Shown here: positions 7,929 to 16,444 of the stretch, one piece after another | How the letters are laid out: each line of letters starts with the position of its first letter | How positions within the stretch are numbered: position 1 is the first letter of the stretch | Origin: Mycolicibacterium rhodesiae NBB3 | GTDB lineage: Bacteria > Actinomycetota > Actinomycetes > Mycobacteriales > Mycobacteriaceae | Length of the DNA stretch: 64,000 nucleotides | Direction of reading: 5' to 3' | Assembly: GCF_000230895.2 (NCBI RefSeq) | Contig: NC_016604.1 | Coordinates: 6,014,001-6,078,000, forward strand | The notes under the pieces: model-generated | What the model was told of the DNA's origin: nothing | The model's input: the letters and a program-made list of their open reading frames with translations, nothing else | Databases searched by the model: none | Translations under genes and position numbers: made by a program

Positions 7929-8564
7929 ATGCCCGTAGCGGCCAGGCTGGTCTGGGGTGCGGTGGCGCTGCTGGCTGCGGGGTGCACACAGTCGATCACC
8001 GGGACCGCGGTGCGGTCGGTCCCCGGCCTCGACGACGACTCCCTGTCTCCGATCGACGTCGAGACGGTGGTGCTCGACCAGTCGCAGATGCGCGCCATCA
8101 CCGGCGCGGGAGACGACCTCTCCATCATTCCGAGCATGGACGGCAAGATCCCCGTCGACATCGATCCACTCGCCAAAGACGCTCCCCCGCAATGTCAATG
8201 GCTCTTCGCCGATACGCAGACGTTCGGCCCCGACATCGAGGAATTCCACAAGACCACCTTCCAGAATCCGCCCGACGGGGGCCTCATCTCCGAGGCCGTG
8301 GCGGCCTACCGCGATCCCGGCGTCGCTCGTTCCGCGTTCGACAACCTGGTCAGGCTGGTCGACGACTGCAGCTCAACTGGTCTGGGTTCGATGCTGGTCG
8401 GCGAATGGTCAGCCGGCCGTGACGCGCTGACGGCACGTCCGGGTGCGTGCGGCCGCGACTACCGGGTGAAATCGGTCGTGCTGGTGGAGGTCACGTTCTG
8501 CCGCTTCCCTGGTTCGGTGCCCGACATCGTGATGACCAACATCCTGGCGAACGTGCCGGAGTGA
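7929..8564 (+). CDS. PknH-type sensor-domain lipoprotein (LpqA-like)
   Basis: A 211-aa exported protein. The signal peptide ends in a lipobox-like LLAAGC with the acylated cysteine at residue 19. The mature part is a PknH extracellular-type sensor domain with four cysteines (in CQW, CSS, CGR and CRF contexts) able to form the two disulfides of that fold. The ATG at 7929 has GGGAGG six bases upstream. It lies beside the Rv3015c-like gene, like M. tuberculosis lpqA, but transcribed divergently. It probably sits on the outer face of the membrane and binds an unknown ligand. The kinase at 42.8-44.9 kb carries the same kind of domain. Confidence 0.75.
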   Translation: MPVAARLVWGAVALLAAGCTQSITGTAVRSVPGLDDDSLSPIDVETVVLDQSQMRAITGAGDDLSIIPSMDGKIPVDIDPLAKDAPPQCQWLFADTQTFGPDIEEFHKTTFQNPPDGGLISEAVAAYRDPGVARSAFDNLVRLVDDCSSTGLGSMLVGEWSAGRDALTARPGACGRDYRVKSVVLVEVTFCRFPGSVPDIVMTNILANVPE

Positions 8565-8592
8565 TGGGTATGGAGATCCGACGAAATTCGGG

Positions 8593-8654
8593 GCCCCGCG
8601 AAATAGCATTCCAGGTCGTCCTCGCGGGGCTTTACGACCCGGAATTCTATTTCG
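8593..8654. terminator. Bidirectional terminator region with two interlocking hairpins
   Basis: Stem A pairs 8593-8601 (gccccgcga) with 8622-8630 (tcgcggggc), followed by a short T-run. Stem B pairs 8599-8612 with 8641-8654 with one mismatch. The arms alternate A-B-A-B, so both cannot form as simple hairpins. It lies between two convergent genes and probably ends both transcripts. Confidence 0.6.
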
Positions 8655-8661
8655 CCGAGAG

Positions 8662-9732
8662 TCAGCGGGTGATGGTGGCGCTGCCCAGCACTTCGTCACC
8701 GTCGGCGTCGGGACGGTAGAGCACCATCGTCTGACCGGATGCCACCCCGCGGATCGGGGCACGCAGGTCGACAACCAGGCGCCCGTCGCGCAGTTCGGCG
8801 ACCCCGTCGCCGATCCCACCGTGTGCGCGCACCTGCACCTGGCATTCAACGGGACCTGTCAGCGCGGCTCCGGAGGTGAACACCGGGCGCTCGCCGGTCA
8901 ATGTCCACACATCGAGATCCGCAGCGACCCCGACCTGCACCGTGCCGCTGTCGGCGTCGATGCCCGTCACGTAGCGCGGCTGCCCATCGGGTCCCGGCCC
9001 GGCGATGCCGAGTCCCTTGCGCTGGCCGACGGTGAAGCCGTGCACACCCTCGTGTTCGGCGAGCACCGTTCCGCCGGCATCCACCACCGATCCGCGCCGG
9101 ACACCGATCCGGGCGCCGAGGAACGCCCGCGTATCACCGGAGGGGATGAAGCAGATGTCATGGCTGTCCGGCTTTTCCGCGACGGAGAGCCCTCGGTTCG
9201 CGGCCTCTTCGCGAATCTGCGGCTTAGGGGTATCACCCACCGGAAAGACAGCGTGGCGCAGCTGCTCGGCCGTGAGCACCGCCAGGACGTAGGACTGATC
9301 CTTGTCGGCATCGACGGCGCGGCGTAGCCGCCCGCCGGACAGCCGTGCGTAATGACCCGTCGCCACCGCGTCGAACCCCAGCGCCAGAGCACGAGCGGCC
9401 AACGCGGAGAACTTGATCCGCTCGTTGCACCGGACGCACGGGTTCGGGGTCTCACCGCGCGCGTAGGACGATATGAAGTCGTCGACCACGTCCTCTTTGA
9501 ACCTGTCGGCGAAATCCCAGACATAGAACGGGATACCGAGCACATCGGCGACTCGCCGGGCATCACCGGCATCTTCCTTTGAGCAGCAGCCGCGCGAACC
9601 CGTGCGCAGCGTGCCGGGCGCCGACGACAGCGCGAGGTGGACGCCGACCACATCGTGACCGGCGTCGACCATTCGGGCGGCGGCGACCGACGAGTCGACA
9701 CCGCCGCTCATTGCCGCGAGCACACGCATCAT
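8662..9732 (-). CDS. mnmA: tRNA-specific 2-thiouridylase MnmA (TrmU)
   Basis: Thiolates U34 of tRNAs for Lys, Glu and Gln using sulfur passed from a cysteine desulfurase. The 356-aa protein has the PP-loop MSGGVDSSVAAARM at its N-terminus, the first catalytic cysteine in NPCVRCNE, the second in SHDICFIPSGD, and the C-terminal beta-barrel beginning GTVLAEHEGVHGFTVGQRKGLG. The start is ATG at 9732, preceded by AGGGGGA. A longer frame runs upstream through a dispersed repeat and is not coding. The cysteine-desulfurase gene lies just upstream in the same direction, a functional sulfur-relay pair. It matches Rv3024c. Confidence 0.95.
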   Translation of the reverse strand: MMRVLAAMSGGVDSSVAAARMVDAGHDVVGVHLALSSAPGTLRTGSRGCCSKEDAGDARRVADVLGIPFYVWDFADRFKEDVVDDFISSYARGETPNPCVRCNERIKFSALAARALALGFDAVATGHYARLSGGRLRRAVDADKDQSYVLAVLTAEQLRHAVFPVGDTPKPQIREEAANRGLSVAEKPDSHDICFIPSGDTRAFLGARIGVRRGSVVDAGGTVLAEHEGVHGFTVGQRKGLGIAGPGPDGQPRYVTGIDADSGTVQVGVAADLDVWTLTGERPVFTSGAALTGPVECQVQVRAHGGIGDGVAELRDGRLVVDLRAPIRGVASGQTMVLYRPDADGDEVLGSATITR

Positions 9733-9736
9733 CGTT

Positions 9737-9789
9737 GATCCCCCTGCCCTTCGGGCGGGAGGTGCCCCCACTTCACGCAAGCGCTCATC
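9737..9789 (-). repeat. Dispersed 53-bp GC-rich repeat, copy 1 (upstream of mnmA)
   Basis: On the minus strand it runs from GATGAGCGCTTGCG through GAAGTGGGGGCACC to a CCCGCCCGAAGGGC stem and ends AGGGGGATC. It supplies the G-rich stretch that acts as the mnmA ribosome site. It is about 87 percent identical to the copy at 31648-31700 by eye. Confidence 0.7.
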
Positions 9790-9823
9790 GGCATCGTTCA
9801 CTCTTCGCGCAAGCGCTCATCGG
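9776..9823. repeat. 16-bp direct repeat at the iscS-mnmA junction
   Basis: The sequence cgcaagcgctcatcgg occurs at 9776-9791 and again at 9808-9823, a 32-bp period. The second unit contains the iscS stop codon; the first forms one end of the dispersed repeat. It looks like a partial tandem duplication of the repeat's end. Confidence 0.7.
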
Positions 9824-11007
9824 AATTCCACGGCTCCCGAACTCGCCAACGCTGCTTGCCGCGCCCGCTCGACCGCAGCGGGCAGGACCGCCAGCGCGGC
9901 ATCGACATCGGATTCGGTGCTGGTGTGGCCCAACGACAATCGCAAAGAGCCGCGCGCGCTGGCCGGATCGGCGCCCATCGCGATCAGCACATGGGAGGGC
10001 TGCGCCACCCCGGCCGTGCAGGCCGACCCCGTCGAGCACTCGACACCTTTGGCGTCCAGCAGCATCAGCAGCGAATCGCCCTCACACCCGCGGAAGGTGA
10101 AGTGGGTGTTGCCGGGCAGCCGGCCCGCACCGGCGGGGCCGTTGAGCCGCACGTCGTCGATGCTCGACAGCACACCGTCGATCAGGCGGTCACGCAGTTC
10201 GGTGACCCGCGCGCTGTTGGCCTCCAATCCCTCGACGGCCATCCGCGCCGCGGCGGCCATCGCGACTGCGGCGGCAACATCCGGTGTGCCCGAACGTACA
10301 TCGCGTTCCTGACCACCGCCGTGCAGCAGCGGCACGCAGTCGGTGTCACGGCGGAGCAGCAGCGCGCCCGCGCCGGTGGGTCCGCCGAACTTGTGCGCGG
10401 CGATGCTCATCGCCGACAGTCCGCTCGTTGTGAAGTCGACGGGTATCTGACCCACCGCCTGTACGGCGTCGCTGTGCATCGGGATGTCGAATTCAGCTGC
10501 GACGGCGGCGAGTTTTGCGATCGGCATGATGGTGCCGACCTCGTTGTTCGCCCACATGACCGACACCAACGCGACGTCATCGTGGTTCTGCAGCGCATCG
10601 CGAAGAGCGGACGGTGAGACCGATCCGTCCGCGTCGACGGGTAGCCATGTCACGTCCGCGCCTTCGTGTTCGACGAGCCACTCGACGGCGTCGAGCACCG
10701 CATGATGCTCGACGGGAGTGGTGACGATGCGTCGACGGCGCGCGTCGGCGTCGCGGCGCGCCCAATAGATGCCCTTGACCGCGAGGTTGTCACTCTCGGT
10801 TCCGCCTGCGGTGAAGATCACCTCGGACGGTCGCGCACCCAGCAACTGGGCCAGCGTTTCTCGCGACTCCTCCATGCGGCGGCGCGCGCTCCGTCCGGCG
10901 CCGTGCAGCGACGACGCGTTGCCGACCGTCGCCAGGACGGACGTCATGGCCTCGATCGCTGCGGGGTGCATCGGAGTCGTGGCGGCGTGGTCCAGATAGA
11001 CCGGCAC
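9817..11007 (-). CDS. iscS: Cysteine desulfurase (IscS/NifS type, Rv3025c homologue)
   Basis: A 396-aa PLP enzyme that takes sulfur from cysteine as an enzyme persulfide for tRNA thiolation and Fe-S clusters. Motifs: VYLDHAATTPMHP at the N-terminus, TAGGTESDN, EHHAVL, HSDAVQAVGQ, the PLP-lysine in AAHKFGGPTG, and the active-site loop CSTGSACTAG with the persulfide cysteine. GTG at 11007 is chosen because GGAGG lies seven bases upstream and the protein then matches family length; an ATG at 11043 has only a weak site. It lies directly upstream of mnmA, the likely sulfur acceptor. Confidence 0.93.
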   Translation of the reverse strand: MPVYLDHAATTPMHPAAIEAMTSVLATVGNASSLHGAGRSARRRMEESRETLAQLLGARPSEVIFTAGGTESDNLAVKGIYWARRDADARRRRIVTTPVEHHAVLDAVEWLVEHEGADVTWLPVDADGSVSPSALRDALQNHDDVALVSVMWANNEVGTIMPIAKLAAVAAEFDIPMHSDAVQAVGQIPVDFTTSGLSAMSIAAHKFGGPTGAGALLLRRDTDCVPLLHGGGQERDVRSGTPDVAAAVAMAAAARMAVEGLEANSARVTELRDRLIDGVLSSIDDVRLNGPAGAGRLPGNTHFTFRGCEGDSLLMLLDAKGVECSTGSACTAGVAQPSHVLIAMGADPASARGSLRLSLGHTSTESDVDAALAVLPAAVERARQAALASSGAVEFR

Positions 11008-11090
11008 AGCGCCGCCTCCGCGAAGAACATCTGGCGAGGTCATAGCCGTTCCATGGTAGCTGCCACCGATCGGCCGGCCAGATCCCGTGG

Positions 11091-11921
11091 TCAGGCGACC
11101 AATGCGTGCCCCTGGGCGCGGGCCGTCACGTCGCCGCGTACGGCCGACTCACAGCGGGCGGCGAGGTCACGGCGGTCGGCCCCCGGCAACTGCAGCGACT
11201 CGACCTGCACACGCACCACCGTGCGCTGCGCCGTGATCAGCCGCCGGATGGAGGCCGGCAAGGTGTCGTCGCCGACGTACGCGGCAATGGTCGACGCCGC
11301 ACCGTCGCGACGGTGGTAGCTCAGTCGCAGCGGCTGCACCGGTCTGCCCGCATCCACCGCGGCCTGGAACATCGCCGGCCGGAACTGGCCATACGCCAGG
11401 CCGCACCACGTCGTGCCTTCGGGGAAGGCGACGACCGTCTGACCGGCCCGCAGTCGGACGGCGATCGTCGAGACGACATCGGGCAGGCGACGCAGGTTGT
11501 CGCGGTCGATGGGAATGACCTTCATCAGCCGTGCCAGGAACCCAAGGCCGGGCCAGTTGATCATCTCGGCCTTGGCGACAAACCGGCCGGGAAGGACCGA
11601 TCCGATCGCGAAGATGTCCACCCACGACACGTGGCCTGCGACCACCAGTACGCCCTGCAGATTGCGAATCGGCCCGCCAGACACCGTGATTCGCACACCC
11701 AGACACCGCAGCATCAGTCGGCAATAGCTCCGCTGAAGGTGCGAGCGACCGGGCATCGGTATGGCCAGCAGTGGCACAGCGGACAACAGAACGACAGCGA
11801 AGGTGGCGCGTATCGCGACCCGCCAGGCGACGACGATCCGTTGGCCCGTCGGCGCTTCCGTCGCGGCGACGCAGCTGACATTGCAGGTGGCGCGGGGAAC
11901 CCACGGATTTTCGGCGGTCAT
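11091..11921 (-). CDS. 1-acyl-glycerol-3-phosphate acyltransferase-like protein (PlsC family, Rv3026c homologue)
   Basis: A 276-aa membrane-associated acyltransferase. An N-terminal hydrophobic helix (TFAVVLLSAVPLLAI) precedes the PlsC domain with the catalytic GHVSWVD (HX4D) and substrate-binding FPEGTT motifs. It probably acylates a lysophospholipid or similar acceptor during phospholipid synthesis; the exact substrate is unknown. The ATG overlaps the stop of the upstream acyltransferase gene (ATGA, 11918-11921), so the two proteins are made together. That arrangement resembles OlsB-OlsA pairs, in which an N-acyltransferase makes a lyso-lipid for a PlsC enzyme; this link is inference. Confidence 0.88.
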   Translation of the reverse strand: MTAENPWVPRATCNVSCVAATEAPTGQRIVVAWRVAIRATFAVVLLSAVPLLAIPMPGRSHLQRSYCRLMLRCLGVRITVSGGPIRNLQGVLVVAGHVSWVDIFAIGSVLPGRFVAKAEMINWPGLGFLARLMKVIPIDRDNLRRLPDVVSTIAVRLRAGQTVVAFPEGTTWCGLAYGQFRPAMFQAAVDAGRPVQPLRLSYHRRDGAASTIAAYVGDDTLPASIRRLITAQRTVVRVQVESLQLPGADRRDLAARCESAVRGDVTARAQGHALVA

Positions 11922-12778
11922 GACGACATTCCGTTGACCATCGCGCCCGCCGCGCCGACCGATCTCAGACGTCTGAGGTATCGGGTGTCGGCCCGGCGTT
12001 TGTCCAGCAGCGCCGGAAAGTCACCGACTCCGAAGTCCGGATCGTGTGCGGGGTCGCCGCACACCTGCGCGCCGAGTCGCAGATATCCCCGCATCAGCGG
12101 CGGTACGGCCAGCCGCGACGGCGGTTCGATGTCGTCGAGGTCCCTGCCCTGCACCGTCACCGGCCGATACGGATACACCGTGTGTTCGGCGGGGGCGGCG
12201 TGGCGGCGGCGGACGAAGTCCCGCACCCCGCGGATCTGGCTCCCCGGCGCGTCGCCGACCGCGCCGTCGACCGGCACCGACACACAACCGGTCACGTAGT
12301 CGTAGCCGCAGCGGTCGAGATAGGCCAGGATTCCGGCCCACATCAGCAGCACCACTGCGCCGTTGCGGTGATCTTCGCGGACCACGGCGCGGCCCATCTC
12401 CACCAGGGAGGGCCGCAACGCGTCAAGGCCCCGTACCTCGAATTCCGTTGCGGTATAGAGACCCCCGGCCGCGATGGCACCCGGCGGCGGCAACATCCGG
12501 TAGCAGCCGACGAGTTCGCCGGAGTTGTCCTCACGGACCAGCAGATGATCGCAGTACTCGTCGAACCGGTCGACATCGCGACCGACGTCGAATCCCGGAC
12601 CGATCGCGGAAAGCGCGAAGCCCGGCTCGGAGGTGAACACGTCATGACGGAGGCGCTGCGCAGCGTCGATGAGCGCAGGATCGGTTGACAGCAGCAAGGT
12701 ATAGCGCGGATTCGCTGATGAAGCCGCGGCTCCCTCAGCGACGTCGTCGGGGGCGATGAGTACAGAAGCAGTGCTCAT
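11918..12778 (-). CDS. GNAT/OlsB-type N-acyltransferase (Rv3027c homologue)
   Basis: A 286-aa protein of the family related to ornithine-acyl-ACP acyltransferase (hemolysin-like GNAT). Features: an AQRLRHDVFTSEPGF block, DRFDEYCDHLLV, GCYRMLPP, and the central ALRPSLVEMGRAVV motif of the acyl-CoA/ACP site, followed by VVLLMWAGILAYL and YDYVTGCVSVP. The ATG at 12778 is preferred; an in-frame ATG is 24 bases upstream. It is coupled to the PlsC-like gene by a four-base overlap. It probably transfers an acyl chain to an amino-group acceptor; the acceptor cannot be told from sequence. Confidence 0.8.
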   Translation of the reverse strand: MSTASVLIAPDDVAEGAAASSANPRYTLLLSTDPALIDAAQRLRHDVFTSEPGFALSAIGPGFDVGRDVDRFDEYCDHLLVREDNSGELVGCYRMLPPPGAIAAGGLYTATEFEVRGLDALRPSLVEMGRAVVREDHRNGAVVLLMWAGILAYLDRCGYDYVTGCVSVPVDGAVGDAPGSQIRGVRDFVRRRHAAPAEHTVYPYRPVTVQGRDLDDIEPPSRLAVPPLMRGYLRLGAQVCGDPAHDPDFGVGDFPALLDKRRADTRYLRRLRSVGAAGAMVNGMSS

Positions 12779-12902
12779 GGCTGCACGCTCGCCCAGCCGC
12801 ATCTCCGGATGGCATCGGATGCGTGACGTGTCCGTGAGCGCTGGGTGACGAGTTGGGCGTAGATGTGTGCAGAAACTCACATGACCCGAGGTCGCAGGAC
12901 CC

Positions 12903-13568
12903 TCAGCCGTCGAGGAACACGACGTTCTCGCCCACGGGATTGCGGGGTGTGCGCAATTGATTGGCTGCAAATTCCGGGTCGGCATAACCCACCGCGAGGC
13001 CACAGATGATCTGCAGATCGTCCGGAATGTCCAGCTGTTCGCGCAGCACATCGGGAAAATGGGCGATCGACACCTGCAGGCATGTTCCGAGCCCGCGTTC
13101 GGTCAGCGCGAGCACGAGCGTCTGCAGGAACATCCCAACGGCCAGGCTGTCGGCGGGCCCCAGATCACGGTGCATGCACACCACGCCCGCCACGGGCGCG
13201 CGGAAGAACTCCCAGTTGCGCAGCTGCGCCATGCGGCGGCCTTCGCTGTCGTCGCGGGCAATGCCCATGGATCCGTACACCAGCGCACCGATCTCGGAGC
13301 GCAGCGCAGAGAAGCTCTGCGGTAGTCCGACCGTCGCGGGATAACCCCTCGACGCCCGTTCCAGCAGCGCCTCGACCAGTTTGTCGCGGCGGGGTCCGGT
13401 CGCCAGGAACAGCCGCCAGGGCTGGATGTTGGAGTTCGACGGTGCCCGCATCGCCAGTGCGAGCGCCTCGTCGAGCAGGTCGCGCGGGACGGGCTTGTCG
13501 CGCAGAAACATCCGGATGGACCGGCGTTCCTCGATGGCTTTGGTGAGATCGCTGACGTGTGCGTCCAT
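12903..13568 (-). CDS. Nitroreductase-family FMN oxidoreductase
   Basis: A 221-aa homodimeric FMN protein. The N-terminus AIEERRSIRMFLRDKPVP and MRAPSNSNIQPWRLFLATG bind FMN phosphate, and the C-terminal GLGTCLQVSIAHFPDVLREQL plus GLAVGYAD complete the fold. It should reduce nitroaromatics, quinones or a similar substrate with NAD(P)H; the physiological substrate is unknown. I do not recall this gene between Rv3027c and Rv3028c in M. tuberculosis, so it appears to be an insertion in this lineage. It is separated by 124 bp from the gene downstream and followed upstream by the etf terminator. Confidence 0.88.
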   Translation of the reverse strand: MDAHVSDLTKAIEERRSIRMFLRDKPVPRDLLDEALALAMRAPSNSNIQPWRLFLATGPRRDKLVEALLERASRGYPATVGLPQSFSALRSEIGALVYGSMGIARDDSEGRRMAQLRNWEFFRAPVAGVVCMHRDLGPADSLAVGMFLQTLVLALTERGLGTCLQVSIAHFPDVLREQLDIPDDLQIICGLAVGYADPEFAANQLRTPRNPVGENVVFLDG

Positions 13569-13635
13569 ACCTTCAGGTTTAGTCGCGTGGCGGTCATATC
13601 GCGCCCTTGAGAGTCCGTAGTCCGTACGGCACGCA

Positions 13636-13674
13636 GAAGCCCCCGAACCGCCGGTCGGCGTATTCGGGGGCTTC
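13636..13674. terminator. Strong stem-loop after the etfBA operon
   Basis: GAAGCCCCCGAA (13636-13647) pairs perfectly with TTCGGGGGCTTC (13663-13674) around a 15-base loop, 12 bp past the etfA stop codon. There is no T-tract, as is usual for mycobacterial intrinsic terminators. Confidence 0.8.
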
Positions 13675-13686
13675 GCGTGAGAAGTG

Positions 13687-14643
13687 CTAGCCCTTGCGGG
13701 CTTTGACCGCCTCGGTCAGCTGCGGCGCGACCTTGAACAGGTCGCCGACGATGCCGAGGTCAGCGATCTCGAAGATCGGCGCCTCTTCGTCCTTGTTCAC
13801 CGCGATGATCGTCTTGGACGTCTGCATACCCGCGCGGTGCTGGATCGCCCCGGAGATGCCCAGTGCGATGTACAGCTGCGGCGACACGGTCTTGCCCGTC
13901 TGACCGACCTGGAACTGTCCCGGGTAGTAGCCGGAGTCCACCGCGGCGCGCGAAGCACCGACGGCGGCACCCAGCGAGTCGGCCAGTTCCTCGACCACGT
14001 TGAAGTTCTCGGCGCTGCCGACACCACGACCACCCGATACGACGACGGTGGCCTCCGTGAGCTCAGGACGGTCACCGGCGACCGCGGGATCGCGCTTGGT
14101 GATCTTGGTCGCGTTCTCGGCCTGGGCCGGAACCTCGACCTTGACGACCTCGCCCGCGCCGTCTGCAGCCTCGGCCTCGATGGCACCGGGACGCACGGTG
14201 ATCACCGGGAGTTCACCGGTCGATTCGGCCTCGACGGTGTACGCGCCGCCGAAGATCGAGTGGATCGCCTTGCCGCCCTCTTGAACGTCGACGACATCGG
14301 TCAGTACACCCGCGCCGATGCGCGCGGCCAGACGGCCTCCGATCTCCTTGCCGTCCGCAGATGCGGCGAGCACCACACCAGCCGGGCTCGCGGACTCGAC
14401 CAGCGAAGCCAGCACGTCCACATAGGGGGTGATCAGGTAGTTCTCGGCGTCGTCGGATTCGGCGACGTAGATCTTGGCCGCGCCTGCGGCCTTCAGGGCG
14501 TCGACGAGTCCGTCGGCCGTGCCCGGCTTGCCCACCACGACGGCAGCGGGCTCACCCAATTTACGTGCGGCAGTGATGAGTTCGGCGGTGACCTTCTTCG
14601 GCGCACCTTCAGCGTGCTCAACGAGCACAAGTACTTCAGCCAT
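13687..14643 (-). CDS. etfA: Electron transfer flavoprotein alpha subunit
   Basis: A 318-aa FAD-binding subunit that, with EtfB, collects electrons from acyl-CoA dehydrogenases and passes them to the quinone pool through an ETF oxidoreductase. The N-terminal domain begins AEVLVLVEHAEGAPKK. The C-terminal FAD domain has VVSGGRGVGSAENF, GYYPGQFQVGQTGKTV and QHRAGMQTSKTIIAVNKD. Length and motifs are normal. It is the second gene of the etfB-etfA operon (43-bp gap) and is followed by a 12-bp stem terminator. It corresponds to Rv3028c (fixB). Confidence 0.96.
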   Translation of the reverse strand: MAEVLVLVEHAEGAPKKVTAELITAARKLGEPAAVVVGKPGTADGLVDALKAAGAAKIYVAESDDAENYLITPYVDVLASLVESASPAGVVLAASADGKEIGGRLAARIGAGVLTDVVDVQEGGKAIHSIFGGAYTVEAESTGELPVITVRPGAIEAEAADGAGEVVKVEVPAQAENATKITKRDPAVAGDRPELTEATVVVSGGRGVGSAENFNVVEELADSLGAAVGASRAAVDSGYYPGQFQVGQTGKTVSPQLYIALGISGAIQHRAGMQTSKTIIAVNKDEEAPIFEIADLGIVGDLFKVAPQLTEAVKARKG

Positions 14644-14686
14644 GTGTCTTCGTTATCTTTCTGGGTTCTTTATCGGCGTGTGGGGA

Positions 14687-15478
14687 CTAGATGATTTTTT
14701 GGGCGACGAGGTACTCGGCGACCTTGGTGCCGCCCTCACCTTCGTCGGTGACCTTCTCGCCCGCGGTCTTGGGCGGCTTCGGAGTCGACGCATTGACCTT
14801 GGTGCCGGCGTTGGCGACACCCACCTCGTCGGCTTCGACGCCGATCTCGGCCAGCGTCAGCGTCGTCACTTCCTTCTTCTTGGCGGCCATGATGCCCTTG
14901 AAGGACGGGAAGCGGGGCTCGTTGATCTTCTCGTTGACGCTGACGACCGCCGGCAGCGATGCCTCGACGGTGAACACGCCGTCATCGGTCTCGCGTTCGC
15001 CGGTGACCTTCCCGCCTTCGACCGTCACCTTGCGCAGGTGGGTGAGCTGCGGCAGACCCAGGTACTCGGCCACGATCGCCGGAACCGCGCCGCCGACGCC
15101 GTCGGTGGCCTCGTTGCCGGCGATGACCAGCTCGGTGCCCTCGATGGTGCCGAGGGCACGGGCGAGCGCCCAGCCGGTCTGGACCATGTCGGATCCGTGC
15201 ATGCCCTCGTCGACGAGGTGCACGGCCTTGTCGGCACCCATCGACAGCGCCTTGCGGATGGCCTCGGTGGCACGCTCGGGCCCGGCTGTGAGCACCGTCA
15301 CAGTGCTCTCTCCGCCCTCTTTCTCCTTGATCAGGAGCGCCTCTTCGACGGCGCGCTCGTTGATCTCGTCGAGCACGGCGTCGGCGGCCTCACGGTCGAG
15401 AGTGAAATCGCCGTCGGACAGCTTGCGCTCCGACCAGGTGTCAGGGACCTGCTTGATCAGGACCACGATGTTCGTCAT
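14687..15478 (-). CDS. etfB: Electron transfer flavoprotein beta subunit
   Basis: A 263-aa subunit binding AMP and part of the FAD site. Visible motifs are TNIVVLIKQVPDTWSERK at the N-terminus, LDEINERAVEEAL, VLTAGPERATEAIRKALSMGADKAVHL-like helices, and the AMP-loop VIAGNEATDGVGGAVP. ATG at 15478 is chosen because the family motif starts there; a GAGGAGG lies upstream but unusually far (13 bases). First gene of the operon; the upstream 195 bp before the divergent methyltransferase gene should carry its promoter. It corresponds to Rv3029c (fixA). Confidence 0.95.
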   Translation of the reverse strand: MTNIVVLIKQVPDTWSERKLSDGDFTLDREAADAVLDEINERAVEEALLIKEKEGGESTVTVLTAGPERATEAIRKALSMGADKAVHLVDEGMHGSDMVQTGWALARALGTIEGTELVIAGNEATDGVGGAVPAIVAEYLGLPQLTHLRKVTVEGGKVTGERETDDGVFTVEASLPAVVSVNEKINEPRFPSFKGIMAAKKKEVTTLTLAEIGVEADEVGVANAGTKVNASTPKPPKTAGEKVTDEGEGGTKVAEYLVAQKII

Positions 15479-15673
15479 GAGTCTGGTTCGTCCTCCTCGA
15501 AGGGGCCGATGACCGGCCCGCAATACCACGTTTCAAGCAACCACCATCATGTTACTCGCGGGTAACTTTTAGGGGATCGCAGGAACACCATAGCTGGTCG
15601 AAGTTTGTGTTCTAGCAGCACGTAGGCGGTGAAGTGTTCGCCAGTGAGCTGTTTCACGTTAGCCTGCCTTCCA

Positions 15674-16444
15674 ATGAGCGCATTCGTCACCGACGGTCCC
15701 GACCTGCCCTTGACAGGCGAACGCACGGTTCCGGGCCTCGCGGAGGAGAACTACTGGTTCCGCCGCCATGAAGTCGTCTATGAGCGGCTGGCTGATCTCT
15801 GCGCGGACCGCGACGTGCTCGAAGCCGGCTGCGGCGAGGGCTACGGCGCTGACCTGATCGCGCGCGTGGCGCGCCGGGTCATCGGCTTGGACTACGACGA
15901 TTCCGCGGTCGCCCATGTCCGCGCCCGCTATCCCCGGGTCGACATGCGTCAGGGGAATCTGGCCGAGCTTCCCCTTGCCGACGGCGCCGTCGATGTCGTG
16001 GTCAACTTCCAGGTGATCGAACATCTCTGGGATCAAGGGCAATTCGTCGCCGAGTGTCTGCGGGTGTTGCGGCCCGGCGGCGTCCTGCTGATGTCGACGC
16101 CGAACCGGATCACCTTCTCCCCCGGCCGCGACACGCCGATCAACCCGTTCCACACCCGCGAATTGAATGCCGCCGAGTTGGCCCGACTGTTGTCCGGCGA
16201 GGGCTTTGCGGTCGAGTCGATGCTCGGCGTGTTCCACGGGCCACGGCTGGTAGAGCTCGACGAGCGCCACGGTGGCTCGATCATCGACGCCCAGATCACC
16301 CGCGCACTGGCCGACGCACCGTGGCCCACCGATCTGCTCGACGACGTCGCGTCCGTGACCACAGCAGACTTCGACGTCTTCGACGCCGAGGACCGGGATA
16401 TCGACGGCAGCCTCGACCTCGTCGCAATTGCGGTGCGGCCGTGA
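15674..16444 (+). CDS. SAM-dependent methyltransferase of the methylglucose lipopolysaccharide cluster (Rv3030 homologue)
   Basis: A 256-aa class I methyltransferase. Motif I is VLEAGCGEGYGADL, motif II VIGLDYDDSAVAHV, the post-II acid loop is NLAELPLADGAVDVVVNFQVIEH (read in parts), and motif III is VLRPGGVLLMSTPN. In mycobacteria this gene with the next two makes 6-O-methylglucose lipopolysaccharides, cytosolic polymers that bind fatty acyl chains. It probably methylates sugar hydroxyls. The ATG at 15674 fits; its stop overlaps the next start by four bases (GTGA). The three genes run together and form the cluster's operon. Confidence 0.88.
   Translation: MSAFVTDGPDLPLTGERTVPGLAEENYWFRRHEVVYERLADLCADRDVLEAGCGEGYGADLIARVARRVIGLDYDDSAVAHVRARYPRVDMRQGNLAELPLADGAVDVVVNFQVIEHLWDQGQFVAECLRVLRPGGVLLMSTPNRITFSPGRDTPINPFHTRELNAAELARLLSGEGFAVESMLGVFHGPRLVELDERHGGSIIDAQITRALADAPWPTDLLDDVASVTTADFDVFDAEDRDIDGSLDLVAIAVRP

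Noticed and set aside
11106..12299. 397-codon plus-strand frame
   Set aside because: Lies opposite two acyltransferase genes with clear motifs; composition is shadow-like.
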